From Mycolicibacterium anyangense (lineage in GTDB: Bacteria > Actinomycetota > Actinomycetes > Mycobacteriales > Mycobacteriaceae): 64,000 nt of DNA. The notes below the pieces were generated by a model that saw only the letters and a list, made by a program, of their open reading frames with translations, had not been told where the DNA came from and made no database searches. The stretch is from assembly GCF_010731855.1 (NCBI RefSeq), contig NZ_AP022620.1, forward strand, positions 4,898,001-4,962,000, written 5' to 3'. Below, one piece after another: positions 15,533 through 25,131 of the stretch (its first letter is position 1; each line of letters opens with the position of its first letter). Made by a program: the position numbers and the translations under genes.

Positions 15533-16073
15533 CAAGATCTCCCTTCCCCAAACCGAACCGCATCACGCGCCGATCTTCGACACCGGCCCGCACCCCGACC
15601 CGCTGCGGGCATTGGGGCAGACGGCCCCGGAGCCCGAACCGTCGCCGGCATTCAGCGCAGTGGACACCTTCGACACCGACGCCTTCCTGCAGCCGCTCGG
15701 TGGCGTTGTGCATGCCGAGCCGGTGGTCGTGCCGCCCGCTCCCACAGCCATCGACGGCACGCTCGTCTACGTCAAGCGCTGGCAGTTCGTCTTCATCGTG
15801 GCCGCCGTGTGGGTGCTGGCCGCAGCCGCCGGCCTCGGTTTCTATTTCTGGTGGTACACCTCGCTGGACAAGACGCCCGCCGTGTTCGGGGTGCTGCTGT
15901 ACCTGATCGTCTGCGCGGTGGGCAGCATGCTCGTGTCGATGGTGCCCAGCCGGCCGCCGGTCACCGCGCTGGCCATCGCGCTGATGTCGGCGCCGATGGC
16001 CTCGGTGGCCGCCGCGGCGGTGCTGCACGGCGCCTACTACTTCGAATGGATCGCCCGCCCGACGATCGGCTGA
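15525..16073 (+). CDS. Conserved membrane protein (Rv0461-like)
   Basis: A 182-residue protein with an acidic, proline-rich N-terminal 80 residues and three C-terminal helices (from [23 protein letters not shown] onward). GTG 15525 overlaps the previous gene by eight bases, implying coupled translation. No catalytic motif is visible. It sits directly upstream of lpdC, with 34 bases between them. Confidence 0.7.
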   Translation: MADKISLPQTEPHHAPIFDTGPHPDPLRALGQTAPEPEPSPAFSAVDTFDTDAFLQPLGGVVHAEPVVVPPAPTAIDGTLVYVKRWQFVFIVAAVWVLAAAAGLGFYFWWYTSLDKTPAVFGVLLYLIVCAVGSMLVSMVPSRPPVTALAIALMSAPMASVAAAAVLHGAYYFEWIARPTIG

Positions 16074-16107
16074 TCGCGCGCACCTGACCCACGCTAGGGT
16101 TGTCTGC

Positions 16108-17502
16108 GTGACCCACTTTGACGTCGTCGTTCTCGGAGCCGGACCCGGTGGATACGTCGCGGCGATCCGCGCTGCCCAACTCGGGTTGAACACTGCCATC
16201 GTCGAGCCCAAGTACTGGGGCGGCGTGTGCCTCAACGTGGGCTGTATCCCCTCGAAGGCCCTGCTGCGCAATGCGGAGCTGGCCCACATCTTCACCAAGG
16301 AAGCCAAGACGTTCGGCATCACCGGTGAGGCCACGTTCGACTACGGTGCCGCGTTCGATCGCAGCCGCAAGGTCGCCGAGGGCCGGGTGGCCGGTGTGCA
16401 CTTCTTGATGAAGAAGAACAAGATCACCGAAATCCACGGCTATGGCACCTTCACCGACGCCAACACTCTTTCGGTGAAGCTCAACGAGGGCGGGACCGAG
16501 ACCGTCACCTTCGACAACGCCATCATCGCCACCGGCAGCAGCACCCGGCTGGTGCCCGGCACGTCGCTGTCGAAGAACGTCGTCACCTACGAAGAGCAGA
16601 TCCTCTCGCGCGAGCTGCCCAAGTCCATCGTCATCGCCGGCGCCGGGGCGATCGGCATGGAGTTCGCCTACGTGATGAAGAACTACGGCGTGGACGTCAC
16701 CATCGTCGAGTTCCTGCCCCGCGCCCTGCCCAACGAGGACGCCGAGGTCTCCAAGGAGATCGAAAAGCAGTACAAGAAGCTCGGGGTCAAGATCCTCACC
16801 GGCACCAAGGTCGAGTCCATCACCGATGACGGCTCGACGGTGACCGTCGTGGTCAGCAAGGACGGCAAGACCGAGGAGATCAAGACCGAAAAGGTGTTGC
16901 AGGCCATCGGTTTTGCCCCCAACGTCGAGGGCTACGGACTCGAGGCGACCGGTGTCGCCCTGACCGACCGCAAGGCCATCGCCATCGACGACTACATGCG
17001 TACCAACGTGCCGCACATCTACGCCATCGGTGACGTCACCAGCAAGCTGCAGCTCGCCCACGTTGCCGAGGCCATGGGTGTGGTCGCCGCCGAGACCATC
17101 GCCGGAGCCGAGACACTGGCCCTCGGTGACTACCGGATGATGCCGCGCGCCACCTTCTGCCAGCCGCAGGTGGCCAGCTTCGGCCTCACCGAGCAGCAGG
17201 CCCGTGACGAGGGCTACGACGTCAAGGTCGCCAAGTTCCCGTTCACCGCCAATGGCAAGGCTCACGGCCTGGCCGACCCCACCGGCTTCGTCAAGGTCAT
17301 CGCCGACGCCAAGTACGGTGAACTGCTCGGCGCCCACCTCATCGGACCCGACGTCTCGGAGTTGCTGCCCGAACTCACACTGGCGCAGAAGTGGGACCTG
17401 ACGGTCAACGAGCTGACCCGCAATGTGCACACCCACCCGACGCTGTCGGAGGCGCTCCAGGAATGCTTCCACGGCCTCGCCGGACACATGATCAACTTTT
17501 GA
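16108..17502 (+). CDS. lpdC: Dihydrolipoamide dehydrogenase
   Basis: A 464-residue FAD disulfide oxidoreductase: the E3 of pyruvate and 2-oxoacid dehydrogenases and, in mycobacteria, also of the peroxynitrite reductase chain. FAD motif [21 protein letters not shown]; redox-active pair Cys41/Cys46 in [16 protein letters not shown] motif [20 protein letters not shown]-terminal active-site base in [12 protein letters not shown]. Length and every motif fit. GTG 16108 is preceded by only a short spacer. A small membrane gene overlaps its stop (TTGA), and the conserved neighbours ramB and icl1 follow. Confidence 0.97.
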   Translation: MTHFDVVVLGAGPGGYVAAIRAAQLGLNTAIVEPKYWGGVCLNVGCIPSKALLRNAELAHIFTKEAKTFGITGEATFDYGAAFDRSRKVAEGRVAGVHFLMKKNKITEIHGYGTFTDANTLSVKLNEGGTETVTFDNAIIATGSSTRLVPGTSLSKNVVTYEEQILSRELPKSIVIAGAGAIGMEFAYVMKNYGVDVTIVEFLPRALPNEDAEVSKEIEKQYKKLGVKILTGTKVESITDDGSTVTVVVSKDGKTEEIKTEKVLQAIGFAPNVEGYGLEATGVALTDRKAIAIDDYMRTNVPHIYAIGDVTSKLQLAHVAEAMGVVAAETIAGAETLALGDYRMMPRATFCQPQVASFGLTEQQARDEGYDVKVAKFPFTANGKAHGLADPTGFVKVIADAKYGELLGAHLIGPDVSELLPELTLAQKWDLTVNELTRNVHTHPTLSEALQECFHGLAGHMINF

Positions 17503-17783
17503 GCACCACGAAGGTCACCGAAGCCGTCGTCGCCGCGATCGGCGGCTTCGTGATCGGTCACATCCTGTGGCTGATCGGCATCTCCATCGCGACCTCGGCC
17601 TATCGGGTGAACTTCTGGGTGTTGGTCCTGGCCGCCCTCATCGCTGTGGCATCCGTTGCGGTGGGTTGGCTGGCTCGGCGGATGTATCAGCGAAAGCAGT
17701 TGGTAGCGGCGGCCTTTCTGGCCTTTCTGCCCATCTCGCCGGTGGCGTTCACGTTGATCGTCCTCGGCGTCACCTACCTGTGA
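17499..17783 (+). CDS. Small membrane protein downstream of lpdC (Rv0463-like)
   Basis: A 94-residue protein with three transmembrane helices ([40 protein letters not shown] and [20 protein letters not shown]). TTG 17499 overlaps the lpdC stop as TTGA, so it is likely translated by coupling. Function unknown. It converges with the minus-strand gene ending at 17813. Confidence 0.65.
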   Translation: MSTTKVTEAVVAAIGGFVIGHILWLIGISIATSAYRVNFWVLVLAALIAVASVAVGWLARRMYQRKQLVAAAFLAFLPISPVAFTLIVLGVTYL

Positions 17784-17812
17784 GCTGACGGCACCCGCTC
17801 CAGGGCGGTGGT

Positions 17813-18349
17813 CTAGTCCGGGAAGTCCATCGGGACGCGCAGGGTGGCCAGGATCCCCGCGATCGCGTCGTAATGGCCTGCCAAGGCGCAGAATTCGATG
17901 ACCTGCTGCCGATTCAGATGCCGGGCGAGATCGGCGTAGGTGCCGTCGCTGATGTCCCGGTTCAGCACGAACTCGTCGACCCCCCGCAGCAGTACCCGCT
18001 GGCGGTCGGTGAGGCCTTCGGCGTCTGGGCCGGCAAAGATCTTGGCCTGCAGCGCCGCATCGAGGCCGCGGGAACGGGCGAGCCGGCGGTGCTGCTGTAG
18101 TTCGTATTCGGAATTGCGTAGCTGCCCCACCCGCAGGATCACCAGCTCCTTGTCCTGTTTGGACAGCTTGCCCCAGTTCAGTAGTACACCCGAGTAGGGC
18201 AGGAACGACAAGAACAGCAGCCGGTGCTGGCCGAGCACGTCGAACAGATGCATCCGCGGTGCCCTGATCGATCTCGCTCCGGCCCGCGCGATAGCCCAGT
18301 TGAGCACGCCGAGTTCGCGGCGGCCGCCAGGCGGAATGCGTTCTGCCAT
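17813..18349 (-). CDS. Carboxymuconolactone decarboxylase-fold protein lacking peroxidatic cysteines (Rv0464c-like)
   Basis: A 178-residue AhpD/CMD-fold protein. The central helix reads ELVILRVGQLRNSEYELQQHRRLARSRG, matching the family core, but the CxxC pair used by AhpD peroxidases is absent, leaving the glutamate and histidine. It is therefore not expected to be an alkylhydroperoxidase; the substrate is unknown. ATG 18349 overlaps the ramB stop (ATGA), so it is translated with the regulator. It is a conserved companion of ramB in mycobacteria. Confidence 0.75.
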   Translation of the reverse strand: MAERIPPGGRRELGVLNWAIARAGARSIRAPRMHLFDVLGQHRLLFLSFLPYSGVLLNWGKLSKQDKELVILRVGQLRNSEYELQQHRRLARSRGLDAALQAKIFAGPDAEGLTDRQRVLLRGVDEFVLNRDISDGTYADLARHLNRQQVIEFCALAGHYDAIAGILATLRVPMDFPD

Positions 18350-19773
18350 CAGGACTCCTTGACCAGGTAGGGGGATACGGTGCTGCGGTGCTCGTCGAGG
18401 TCCAGCGCCTTGCCCAGAGCGGGGAACGCGCGCTGGGCGCAGTTGTCCCGTTCGCACACCCGGCAGCCGGCACCGATGGGCGTGGCGCTGTCCGACGACA
18501 GATCCAGGCCTCGCGAGTACACCAGCCGGGTGGCATGGCGCACCTCGCAACCCAACCCGATCGCGAAGGTCTTGCCGGGCTGACCGTAGCGCGACGCACG
18601 TCGCTCGATGGTGCGCGCCACCCACATGTAGTTGCGCCCGTCCGGCATCTGCGCGATCTGAACCAGGATCTTGCCCGGGTTGGCGAACGTTTCGTAGACG
18701 TTCCACAGCGGGCAGGTACCTCCCGAGGACGAGAAGTGAAAACCGGTGGCGGACTGGCGTTTCGACATGTTGCCCGCCTTGTCCACCCGGACGAACGAGA
18801 AGGGAACGCCGCGCATCGACGGTCGCTGCAGCGTGGAGAGCCGGTGACAGATCGTCTCGTAGCTGACCTGATAGAAGGCCGAGAGGCGCTCGATGTCGTA
18901 GCGGAAGTTCTCGCTCACGTTGTGAAACTGCCCGTACGGCAACACCGTTGCCGCGGCGAAGTAGTTGGCCATGCCGAGCCGGGCCAGCCGGCGCGATTCG
19001 TCGCTGGTGAACGCGGCCGCTTCCACCATGGTGTCGATGAGGTCGCCGAACTCCAGGTAGGCCAGTTCGGCGGCCATCTTGAACACCTGCTGGCCGCCGG
19101 ACAGGTGCGCGCTCATCTCCAGCGTCTTGGTCTCGGGGTCGTAGCGGTGCAGCACCGTGTCACCGAGGTCGACCCGTCGCACCAGGCGCACCCCGTGCAC
19201 CTGCGCCAGCCGCTGTCCGATGTCGCCGGCGAGGTCACCGCGATGCAGGCGCATCCGCACGGTCAGGTCCTCGGCGGCGGTGTCCAATTCGTGCAGGTAG
19301 TTCTGGCGTTGGTAGAAGTAGTCCCGGACTTCCTCGTGCGGCATGGAGATGGCTCCCGAACCGCTGCCCCCGGCGTTGAGGTTGAACCGGCCCTCGGTGG
19401 CCGCGGCCAACTGCGTCGTGGCGATCCGGTAGCGCCGGTGCAGGTTCACCAGGGCCTTGGCCATCGCGGGGTGGGTGTTGACCACCTCGGCGACCTCGGC
19501 CGGGTCGATCTCGACGTCCACATCCTTGTCGAGCACGACTTCGCGGAGCTCGGCGATCAGCCGGGTGTCGTCCTGCGAGGCGAAGAAGGTGGCGTCCACA
19601 CCGAACACCTCGGTGATCCGCAGCAGCACCGCGACGGTGAGCGGCCGCACGTCGTGCTCGATCTGGTTGAGGTAGCTCGGTGAGATCTCCAGCATCTGGG
19701 CCAGCGCAGCCTGGCTGAAGCCGCGTTCGCTGCGCAGCTGACGTACGCGATGGCCGACGAACGTCTTGGACAC
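18349..19773 (-). CDS. ramB: RamB-type XRE regulator of acetate/propionate metabolism
   Basis: A 474-residue regulator. The N-terminal XRE helix-turn-helix covers residues about 5-65 (VRQLRSERGFSQAALAQML, then SPSYLNQIEHDVRPLTVAVL). The long C-terminal part has the short-chain fatty-acyl regulator region with a cysteine-rich end (GAGCRVCERDNCAQR), as in RamB. RamB is known to repress icl1 and its own gene in M. tuberculosis and to control acetate genes in corynebacteria. It is adjacent to, and divergent from, the thioesterase-icl1 segment. A TAAGGG-A-CCCTTA palindrome lies 24 bases upstream of its start. Confidence 0.93.
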   Translation of the reverse strand: MSKTFVGHRVRQLRSERGFSQAALAQMLEISPSYLNQIEHDVRPLTVAVLLRITEVFGVDATFFASQDDTRLIAELREVVLDKDVDVEIDPAEVAEVVNTHPAMAKALVNLHRRYRIATTQLAAATEGRFNLNAGGSGSGAISMPHEEVRDYFYQRQNYLHELDTAAEDLTVRMRLHRGDLAGDIGQRLAQVHGVRLVRRVDLGDTVLHRYDPETKTLEMSAHLSGGQQVFKMAAELAYLEFGDLIDTMVEAAAFTSDESRRLARLGMANYFAAATVLPYGQFHNVSENFRYDIERLSAFYQVSYETICHRLSTLQRPSMRGVPFSFVRVDKAGNMSKRQSATGFHFSSSGGTCPLWNVYETFANPGKILVQIAQMPDGRNYMWVARTIERRASRYGQPGKTFAIGLGCEVRHATRLVYSRGLDLSSDSATPIGAGCRVCERDNCAQRAFPALGKALDLDEHRSTVSPYLVKES

Positions 19774-19796
19774 GATGTCCAGCGTACCGTCGCTGT

Positions 19797-19809
19797 TAAG
19801 GGACCCTTA
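19797..19809. promoter_or_regulatory. Palindrome in the ramB/thioesterase divergent promoter region
   Basis: TAAGGG (19797-19802) and CCCTTA (19804-19809) are perfect arms around one A. The site lies between divergent ramB and the thioesterase gene, a likely place for autoregulation. It does not resemble the GCAAA-type RamB element, so the binding protein is unassigned. Confidence 0.35.
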
Positions 19810-19902
19810 GCAGGATTGGCAAGCAAGCTGGTTGGCATTCGCTGAGGCCTTTGGCATGATCGCGCTGGGGCGGGGACAGCATCGGCCTGGGGAGAAGGCA
19901 CC

Positions 19903-20727
19903 ATGAGTACCACCGAGAACGACACGGCCGGAACCGGTCTGGCGAAGGTACTGATGCCGGTCCCCGATCCGCATCCAGACGTCTTCGATCGGGAATGGCC
20001 GTTGCGGGTCGGCGACATCGACCGGGCCGGCCGGCTTCGCCTGGACGCGGCGTGCCGTCATATCCAGGACATCGGCCAGGATCAGCTGCGCGAGATGGGT
20101 CATGAGGAGACCCACCCGCTGTGGATCGTCCGCCGCACCATGGTCGACATGATCCGACCGATCGAGTTCCAGGACATGCTGCGCATGCGGCGCTGGTGCT
20201 CGGGAACCTCGAACCGGTGGTGCGAGATGCGGGTGCGGATCGATGGCCGCAAGGGCGGGCTGATCGAATCCGAGGCCTTCTGGATCAACATCAACCGCGA
20301 GACCCAGGGTCCGGCTCGCATCGCCGATGACTTCCTGGACGGTCTGAAGAAGACCACCGACGTCACCCGGTTGCGCTGGAAGGGCTACCTGAGCCCTGGT
20401 TCCCGCGAGGACGCCGACGAGATCCGCGACTTCCCCATCCGGGTCAGCGATATCGACCTGTTCGACCACGTCAACAACTCGGTGTACTGGAAGGTCGTCG
20501 AGGAATTCCTCGCGCCGTATCCGGAGCTGTTCTCCTCGCCGCTGCGGGTGACCATCGAGCACGACGCCCCCGTCGCGCTGGGGGACAAGCTCGAGATCCT
20601 GTCGCACGTGTACCCGCCGGGTTCCACCGACAAGTTCGGTCGCGAACTCACCGACCGCACTGTTAGAACGCTCACATACGTCGTCGGCGACGAGGTCAAA
20701 GCGCTCGCCTCGATCTTCCAACTCTGA
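19903..20727 (+). CDS. Acyl-ACP thioesterase family protein (Rv0466-like)
   Basis: A 274-residue double-hotdog protein resembling FatA/FatB acyl-ACP thioesterases. The first hotdog spans about residues 20-150 (REWPLRVGDIDRAGRLRLDA, then RRWCSGTSNRWCEMRVRI). The second spans about 165-274 (RDFPIRVSDIDLFDHVNNSVYW), where the Asn/His region holds the catalytic residues. It should hydrolyse acyl-ACP or acyl-CoA to free fatty acid. A GGGGAGAAGG ribosome-binding region precedes ATG 19903. It lies directly upstream of icl1, which has its own long promoter region. Confidence 0.85.
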   Translation: MSTTENDTAGTGLAKVLMPVPDPHPDVFDREWPLRVGDIDRAGRLRLDAACRHIQDIGQDQLREMGHEETHPLWIVRRTMVDMIRPIEFQDMLRMRRWCSGTSNRWCEMRVRIDGRKGGLIESEAFWININRETQGPARIADDFLDGLKKTTDVTRLRWKGYLSPGSREDADEIRDFPIRVSDIDLFDHVNNSVYWKVVEEFLAPYPELFSSPLRVTIEHDAPVALGDKLEILSHVYPPGSTDKFGRELTDRTVRTLTYVVGDEVKALASIFQL

Positions 20728-20741
20728 GGATCGAGTTTTAA

Positions 20742-20757
20742 CAGTACAAGCGTACTG
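20742..20757. promoter_or_regulatory. Inverted repeat and repeated AGCGTACTG element upstream of icl1
   Basis: CAGTAC-AAGC-GTACTG is a perfect inverted repeat. Its right half, AGCGTACTG (20749-20757), recurs exactly at 20836-20844, about 110 bases before the icl1 start. Two copies in one 225-base promoter region suggest a regulator-binding element, but I do not recognise its protein. Confidence 0.45.
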
Positions 20758-20771
20758 ACCTGCGAAAAGGC

Positions 20772-20787
20772 GTTACCCGTTGGTAAC
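20772..20787. promoter_or_regulatory. GlnR-box-like palindrome upstream of icl1
   Basis: GTTACC-CGTT-GGTAAC is a perfect 16-base palindrome and fits the actinobacterial GlnR pattern GTnAC-N6-GnAAC (GTTAC, six bases, GTAAC). GlnR mainly answers nitrogen limitation and has been linked to short-chain fatty-acid assimilation in mycobacteria. Assignment is by motif only. Confidence 0.45.
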
Positions 20788-20814
20788 TTCTGAACCGGTT
20801 CAGCGGATCAGACC

Positions 20815-20832
20815 CTTCGCAAACTTCGCAAG
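20815..20832. promoter_or_regulatory. RamB/PrpR-type GCAAA element upstream of icl1
   Basis: CTTCGCAAA and CTTCGCAAG are head-to-tail copies of a nine-base unit, and an inverted TGCGAA lies at 20761-20766. Read on the other strand this contains GAAGTTTGCGAAG, close to the AAGTTTGCAAA type element bound by RamB and to the TTTGC/GCAAA element of PrpR. Position before icl1, next to ramB, supports RamB control. Confidence 0.5.
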
Positions 20833-20952
20833 ATGAGCGTACTGCTTGGCGAAAATTGGCAGAAGAAACCGCTTGAAGTGCACTAATGGTGCGAGGCATG
20901 CTCATGTCAGCAGAACAGCCCAGCTGTACCGGACTTAGCAAAAGGAGCAGGC

Positions 20953-22239
20953 ATGTCCAACGTTGGCCAGCCGAAGACCGCAGAAGCGATCCAGAAGGAC
21001 TGGGATACCAATCCTCGCTGGAAGGGGATCACCCGCACCTACACCCCGGCCGACGTCGTCGCGCTGCAGGGCAGCGTCGTCGAGGAGGCCACCCTGGCCC
21101 GCCGCGGCGCGGAGGTGCTCTGGAACCAGCTGCACGACATGGAGTTCGTCAACGCCCTCGGTGCGCTGACCGGCAACATGGCCGTCCAGCAGGTCCGCGC
21201 CGGCCTGAAGGCCATCTACCTGTCCGGTTGGCAGGTCGCCGGTGACGCCAACCTGTCCGGCCACACCTACCCCGACCAGAGCCTCTACCCGGCCAACTCG
21301 GTGCCGCAGGTCGTGCGCCGCATCAACAACGCGCTGCTGCGCGCCGACGAGATCGCCAAGGTCGAAGGTGACACCTCGGTGGAGAACTGGCTGGCCCCGA
21401 TCGTCGCCGACGGCGAAGCCGGCTTCGGTGGCGCCCTCAACGTCTACGAGCTGCAGAAGGCCATGATCGCCGCCGGTGTCGCCGGTTCGCACTGGGAAGA
21501 CCAGCTGGCCTCGGAGAAGAAGTGCGGCCACCTCGGTGGCAAGGTGCTGATCCCGACCCAGCAGCACATCCGCACCCTGACCTCGGCACGCCTGGCGGCC
21601 GACGTCGCCGACGTCCCCACCGTGGTCATCGCCCGCACCGACGCCGAGGCCGCGACCCTGATCACCTCCGATGTCGACGAGCGCGACCAGCCGTTCATCA
21701 CCGGTGAGCGCACCGCCGAGGGCTTCTACCGGGTGCGCAACGGCATCGAGCCCTGCATCGCCCGCGCCAAGGCCTACGCGCCGTACTCCGACCTGATCTG
21801 GATGGAGACCGGTACCCCGGACCTGGAGTTGGCAGCCAAGTTCGCCGAGGGAGTCAAGAGCGAGTTCCCGGACCAGATGCTGGCCTACAACTGCTCGCCG
21901 TCGTTCAACTGGAAGCAGCACCTCGACGACGCGACGATCGCGAAGTTCCAGAAGGAGCTCGGCGCGATGGGCTTCAAGTTCCAGTTCATCACCCTGGCCG
22001 GCTTCCACGCCCTGAACTACTCGATGTTCGATCTGGCCTACGGCTACGCCCGCAACCAGATGAGCGCCTACGTCGAACTGCAGGAGCGCGAGTTCGCCGC
22101 CGAGGAGCGCGGTTACACCGCCACCAAGCACCAGCGCGAGGTCGGCGCCGGTTACTTCGACCGGATCGCCACCACCGTGGACCCGAGCAGCTCGACCACC
22201 GCCCTGGCCGGTTCGACCGAAGAGGGCCAGTTCCACTGA
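20953..22239 (+). CDS. icl1: Isocitrate lyase
   Basis: A 428-residue isocitrate lyase that cleaves isocitrate to glyoxylate and succinate in the glyoxylate shunt and also serves as methylisocitrate lyase in mycobacteria. Catalytic Cys191 is in [13 protein letters not shown]; the metal and substrate segments [29 protein letters not shown] and YNCSPSFNW are intact. Length equals that of the mycobacterial short-form enzyme. A strong AAAGGAG ribosome-binding site precedes ATG 20953. The 225-base upstream region is rich in palindromes, and a long hairpin follows the stop, so it appears to be a monocistronic, tightly regulated unit. Confidence 0.98.
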   Translation: MSNVGQPKTAEAIQKDWDTNPRWKGITRTYTPADVVALQGSVVEEATLARRGAEVLWNQLHDMEFVNALGALTGNMAVQQVRAGLKAIYLSGWQVAGDANLSGHTYPDQSLYPANSVPQVVRRINNALLRADEIAKVEGDTSVENWLAPIVADGEAGFGGALNVYELQKAMIAAGVAGSHWEDQLASEKKCGHLGGKVLIPTQQHIRTLTSARLAADVADVPTVVIARTDAEAATLITSDVDERDQPFITGERTAEGFYRVRNGIEPCIARAKAYAPYSDLIWMETGTPDLELAAKFAEGVKSEFPDQMLAYNCSPSFNWKQHLDDATIAKFQKELGAMGFKFQFITLAGFHALNYSMFDLAYGYARNQMSAYVELQEREFAAEERGYTATKHQREVGAGYFDRIATTVDPSSSTTALAGSTEEGQFH

Positions 22240-22248
22240 GCCACCTTC

Positions 22249-22310
22249 CGCGAGCGTGCGTGTCTGCACGGTGACACGCCGCAGTGTGTGTCACCGCGCG
22301 CACGCTCGCG
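22249..22310. terminator. Nested inverted repeat after icl1, terminator-like
   Basis: The outer arms CGCGAGCGTGCG (22249-22260) and CGCACGCTCGCG (22299-22310) pair perfectly, and the inner arms GGTGACAC (22270-22277) and GTGTCACC (22288-22295) also pair perfectly. No T-tract follows. The CGAGCGTGCG core is, from memory, a recurrent intergenic hairpin sequence in mycobacteria, so this may be both a repeat element and the icl1 transcript end. Confidence 0.6.
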
Positions 22311-22330
22311 TTCGAGGCCGCCGACTGTGC

Positions 22331-22367
22331 CATCAGGCCCCGTCCTTATATTGGGCGGGGCCTGATG
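22331..22367. promoter_or_regulatory. Perfect 12-base inverted repeat just upstream of fadB2
   Basis: CATCAGGCCCCG (22331-22342) and CGGGGCCTGATG (22356-22367) form a perfect stem around a 13-base AT-containing loop, ending 14 bases before the GTG of fadB2. It could be a terminator for upstream transcription or a leader hairpin that affects fadB2 translation. Confidence 0.45.
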
Positions 22368-22381
22368 CGTGAGGAGATGAA

Positions 22382-23236
22382 GTGAGCATTCAACGGGTAG
22401 GTGTGGTCGGTGCGGGCCAGATGGGCTCCGGGATCATCGAGGTGGCGGCCAAGGCAGGCGCACACGTCGTGGTCTTCGAACCGACCGACGAGCTGCTCAA
22501 TGCCGGACGCAGCCGGCTCACCGGCTCCCTGGAGCGCGCGACCAGCAAGGGCAAGCTCTCCGAGGCCGATCGCGACGCCACCCTGGCCCGGCTGACGTTC
22601 ACCACCGACCTCACCGATATGGCCGACCGACAGCTCGTCATCGAGGCGGTCGTCGAGGACGAGACGGTCAAGGCCAAGATCTTCGCCGAGCTCGACCGCA
22701 TCATCACCGACCCCGACGCGGTGCTCGCATCCAACACCTCCAGCATCCCGATCATGAAGATCGCGGCGGCGACGAAGAACCCGAGCCGCGTCATCGGGCT
22801 GCACTTCTTCAACCCGGTGCCGGTGCTGCCGCTGGTCGAACTGATCAACACGCTGGTCACCTCCGAGGGCACGATCAGCCGGGTCGAGCAGTTTGCCAGC
22901 GAGGTGCTCGGCAAGAAGGTGGTGCGCTGCGCGGACCGCTCGGGCTTCGTGGTCAACGCCCTGCTGGTGCCCTACCTGCTTTCGGCGATCCGGATGGTCG
23001 AGGCGGGCGTGGCCACCGTAGAGGACGTCGACACCGCGGTCGTGGCCGGACTTTCACACCCGATGGGCCCGCTGCGGCTGTCGGACCTGATCGGCCTGGA
23101 CACCATGAAGCTGATCGCCGACTCGATGTACGAGGAACTCAAGGATGCCCACTACGCGCCGCCGCCGCTGCTGCTGCGGATGGTCGAGGCGGGTCTACTG
23201 GGCAAGAAGTCGGGACAGGGTTTCTACAGCTACTGA
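22382..23236 (+). CDS. fadB2: 3-hydroxybutyryl-CoA dehydrogenase
   Basis: A 284-residue NAD(P)-dependent 3-hydroxyacyl-CoA dehydrogenase that oxidises 3-hydroxybutyryl-CoA to acetoacetyl-CoA, or the reverse. Cofactor motif VGVVGAGQMGSGIIEVAAKAG; catalytic serine in ASNTSSIPI; catalytic histidine with its asparagine in GLHFFNPVPVLPLVE; C-terminal dimer domain from RSGFVVNALLVPYL onward. GTG 22382 follows GAGGAG. It sits after icl1 in conserved mycobacterial order and serves fatty-acid or butyrate use together with the glyoxylate shunt. Confidence 0.95.
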   Translation: MSIQRVGVVGAGQMGSGIIEVAAKAGAHVVVFEPTDELLNAGRSRLTGSLERATSKGKLSEADRDATLARLTFTTDLTDMADRQLVIEAVVEDETVKAKIFAELDRIITDPDAVLASNTSSIPIMKIAAATKNPSRVIGLHFFNPVPVLPLVELINTLVTSEGTISRVEQFASEVLGKKVVRCADRSGFVVNALLVPYLLSAIRMVEAGVATVEDVDTAVVAGLSHPMGPLRLSDLIGLDTMKLIADSMYEELKDAHYAPPPLLLRMVEAGLLGKKSGQGFYSY

Positions 23237-23287
23237 CGACCTGCGTCTTGTGCAATCCACAGACTAATTGACTAGGCTGCTCGCCGG

Positions 23288-23303
23288 TGGGCCTCTAGGC
23301 CCA
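23288..23303. promoter_or_regulatory. Palindrome upstream of the mycolic-acid methyltransferase gene
   Basis: TGGGCCT-CT-AGGCCCA is a perfect inverted repeat in the 144-base spacer before umaA. A TTGACT stretch lies 14 bases before it. This may be an operator; no matching regulator is recognised. Confidence 0.35.
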
Positions 23304-23368
23304 GGTCGGGGACCGCTTGTGGCGAGACCTCGCTGACCACGGTCCGACCCTGTGAGTGAAATATCTGA

Positions 23369-24256
<888 letters not shown>

Positions 24257-24259
24257 GTT

Positions 24260-25117
24260 TCAGAGGCCGGCCAGCTTCTTCTTCTCCGCCTCGACGTCGA
24301 AGTCCGGCGGCGGCCAGGTGAGCTTCATACCCTTGAGCGCCTCGATGAGCAGTTCGGTGATGGCCAGCCGGCTGTACCACTTCTTGTCGCACGGGATGAC
24401 GTGCCAGGGCGCGTAATCGGTTGAGGTGCGGTCCAGGACGGCCTGGTACGCCTCCTGATACGCGGGCCAGAGCTTGCGTTCGTCGAGATCGCCTGGGTTG
24501 TACTTCCAGTACTTGTCCGGGCGCTCGAGCCGCTCGGAAAGCCGGCGCTTCTGCTCGTCGAGGGAGACGAACATGGCGCACTTGACCACGGTGGTCCCGG
24601 AGTCGACCAGTTCCTTCTCGAAGGCGTTGATCTCGTCGTAGCGCGGCTCCCAGACCTCGGGCGGTACCAGCTCGTGGACCCGGACCACCAGGACGTCCTC
24701 GTAGTGGGAGCGGTCGAAGACCCCGACGTGGCCGCCGGCGGGCAGCGCCTTGCGGATCCGCCACAGATAGTGGTGCGCCCGCTCCTCTTCGGTGGGCACC
24801 CCGAAACCGGTGTAATGGATGCCCATCGGGTTGCCTGCACCGACGACGTGGGTGACGATACCGCCCTTGCCCGCGGTGTCCATACCCTGTAGGACCAGCA
24901 ACAACGACCGGCTGTCGCCGGCCTTGCCGTTGGCGTAGAGCATCTCCTGCAGCCCCGCGAAGCGCTGGTTGCGCTCGGTCTGGACTTCGGTCGAGCCGTT
25001 CTTATCGCCGGTATAGCCGGGGGTGGCGTCGGTATCGATATTGGCGACCTTCTCGCCGGCGCGGAACCGGAGGATCTTGCGCGGTTCGTGAGTCCACTGC
25101 GAGGGCAGGTCGGCCAT
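24260..25117 (-). CDS. Second polyphosphate kinase 2 family protein
   Basis: A 285-residue PPK2-family kinase different from the copy at 1595. Walker A LLLVLQGMDTAGKGGIVTHV, Walker B GVFDRSHYEDVLVVRVHELV, lid-like DEQKRRLSERLERPDKYWKYN, and a C-terminal HVIPCDKKWYSRLAITELL. The sequence style (GMDTAGKGG, FDRSHYEDVL) is that of the AMP/ADP-phosphorylating class III or related group, so it may use polyphosphate to make ADP or ATP. ATG 25117 is the start. It converges with umaA with only three bases between stops. Confidence 0.9.
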   Translation of the reverse strand: MADLPSQWTHEPRKILRFRAGEKVANIDTDATPGYTGDKNGSTEVQTERNQRFAGLQEMLYANGKAGDSRSLLLVLQGMDTAGKGGIVTHVVGAGNPMGIHYTGFGVPTEEERAHHYLWRIRKALPAGGHVGVFDRSHYEDVLVVRVHELVPPEVWEPRYDEINAFEKELVDSGTTVVKCAMFVSLDEQKRRLSERLERPDKYWKYNPGDLDERKLWPAYQEAYQAVLDRTSTDYAPWHVIPCDKKWYSRLAITELLIEALKGMKLTWPPPDFDVEAEKKKLAGL

Positions 25118-25131
25118 AGGTCAGAGCCTAG

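Noticed and set aside
15961..17487. 508-codon minus-strand frame antisense to lpdC
   Set aside because: Repetitive Gly/Val/Asp-rich composition typical of a shadow frame; lpdC on the plus strand has every catalytic motif.
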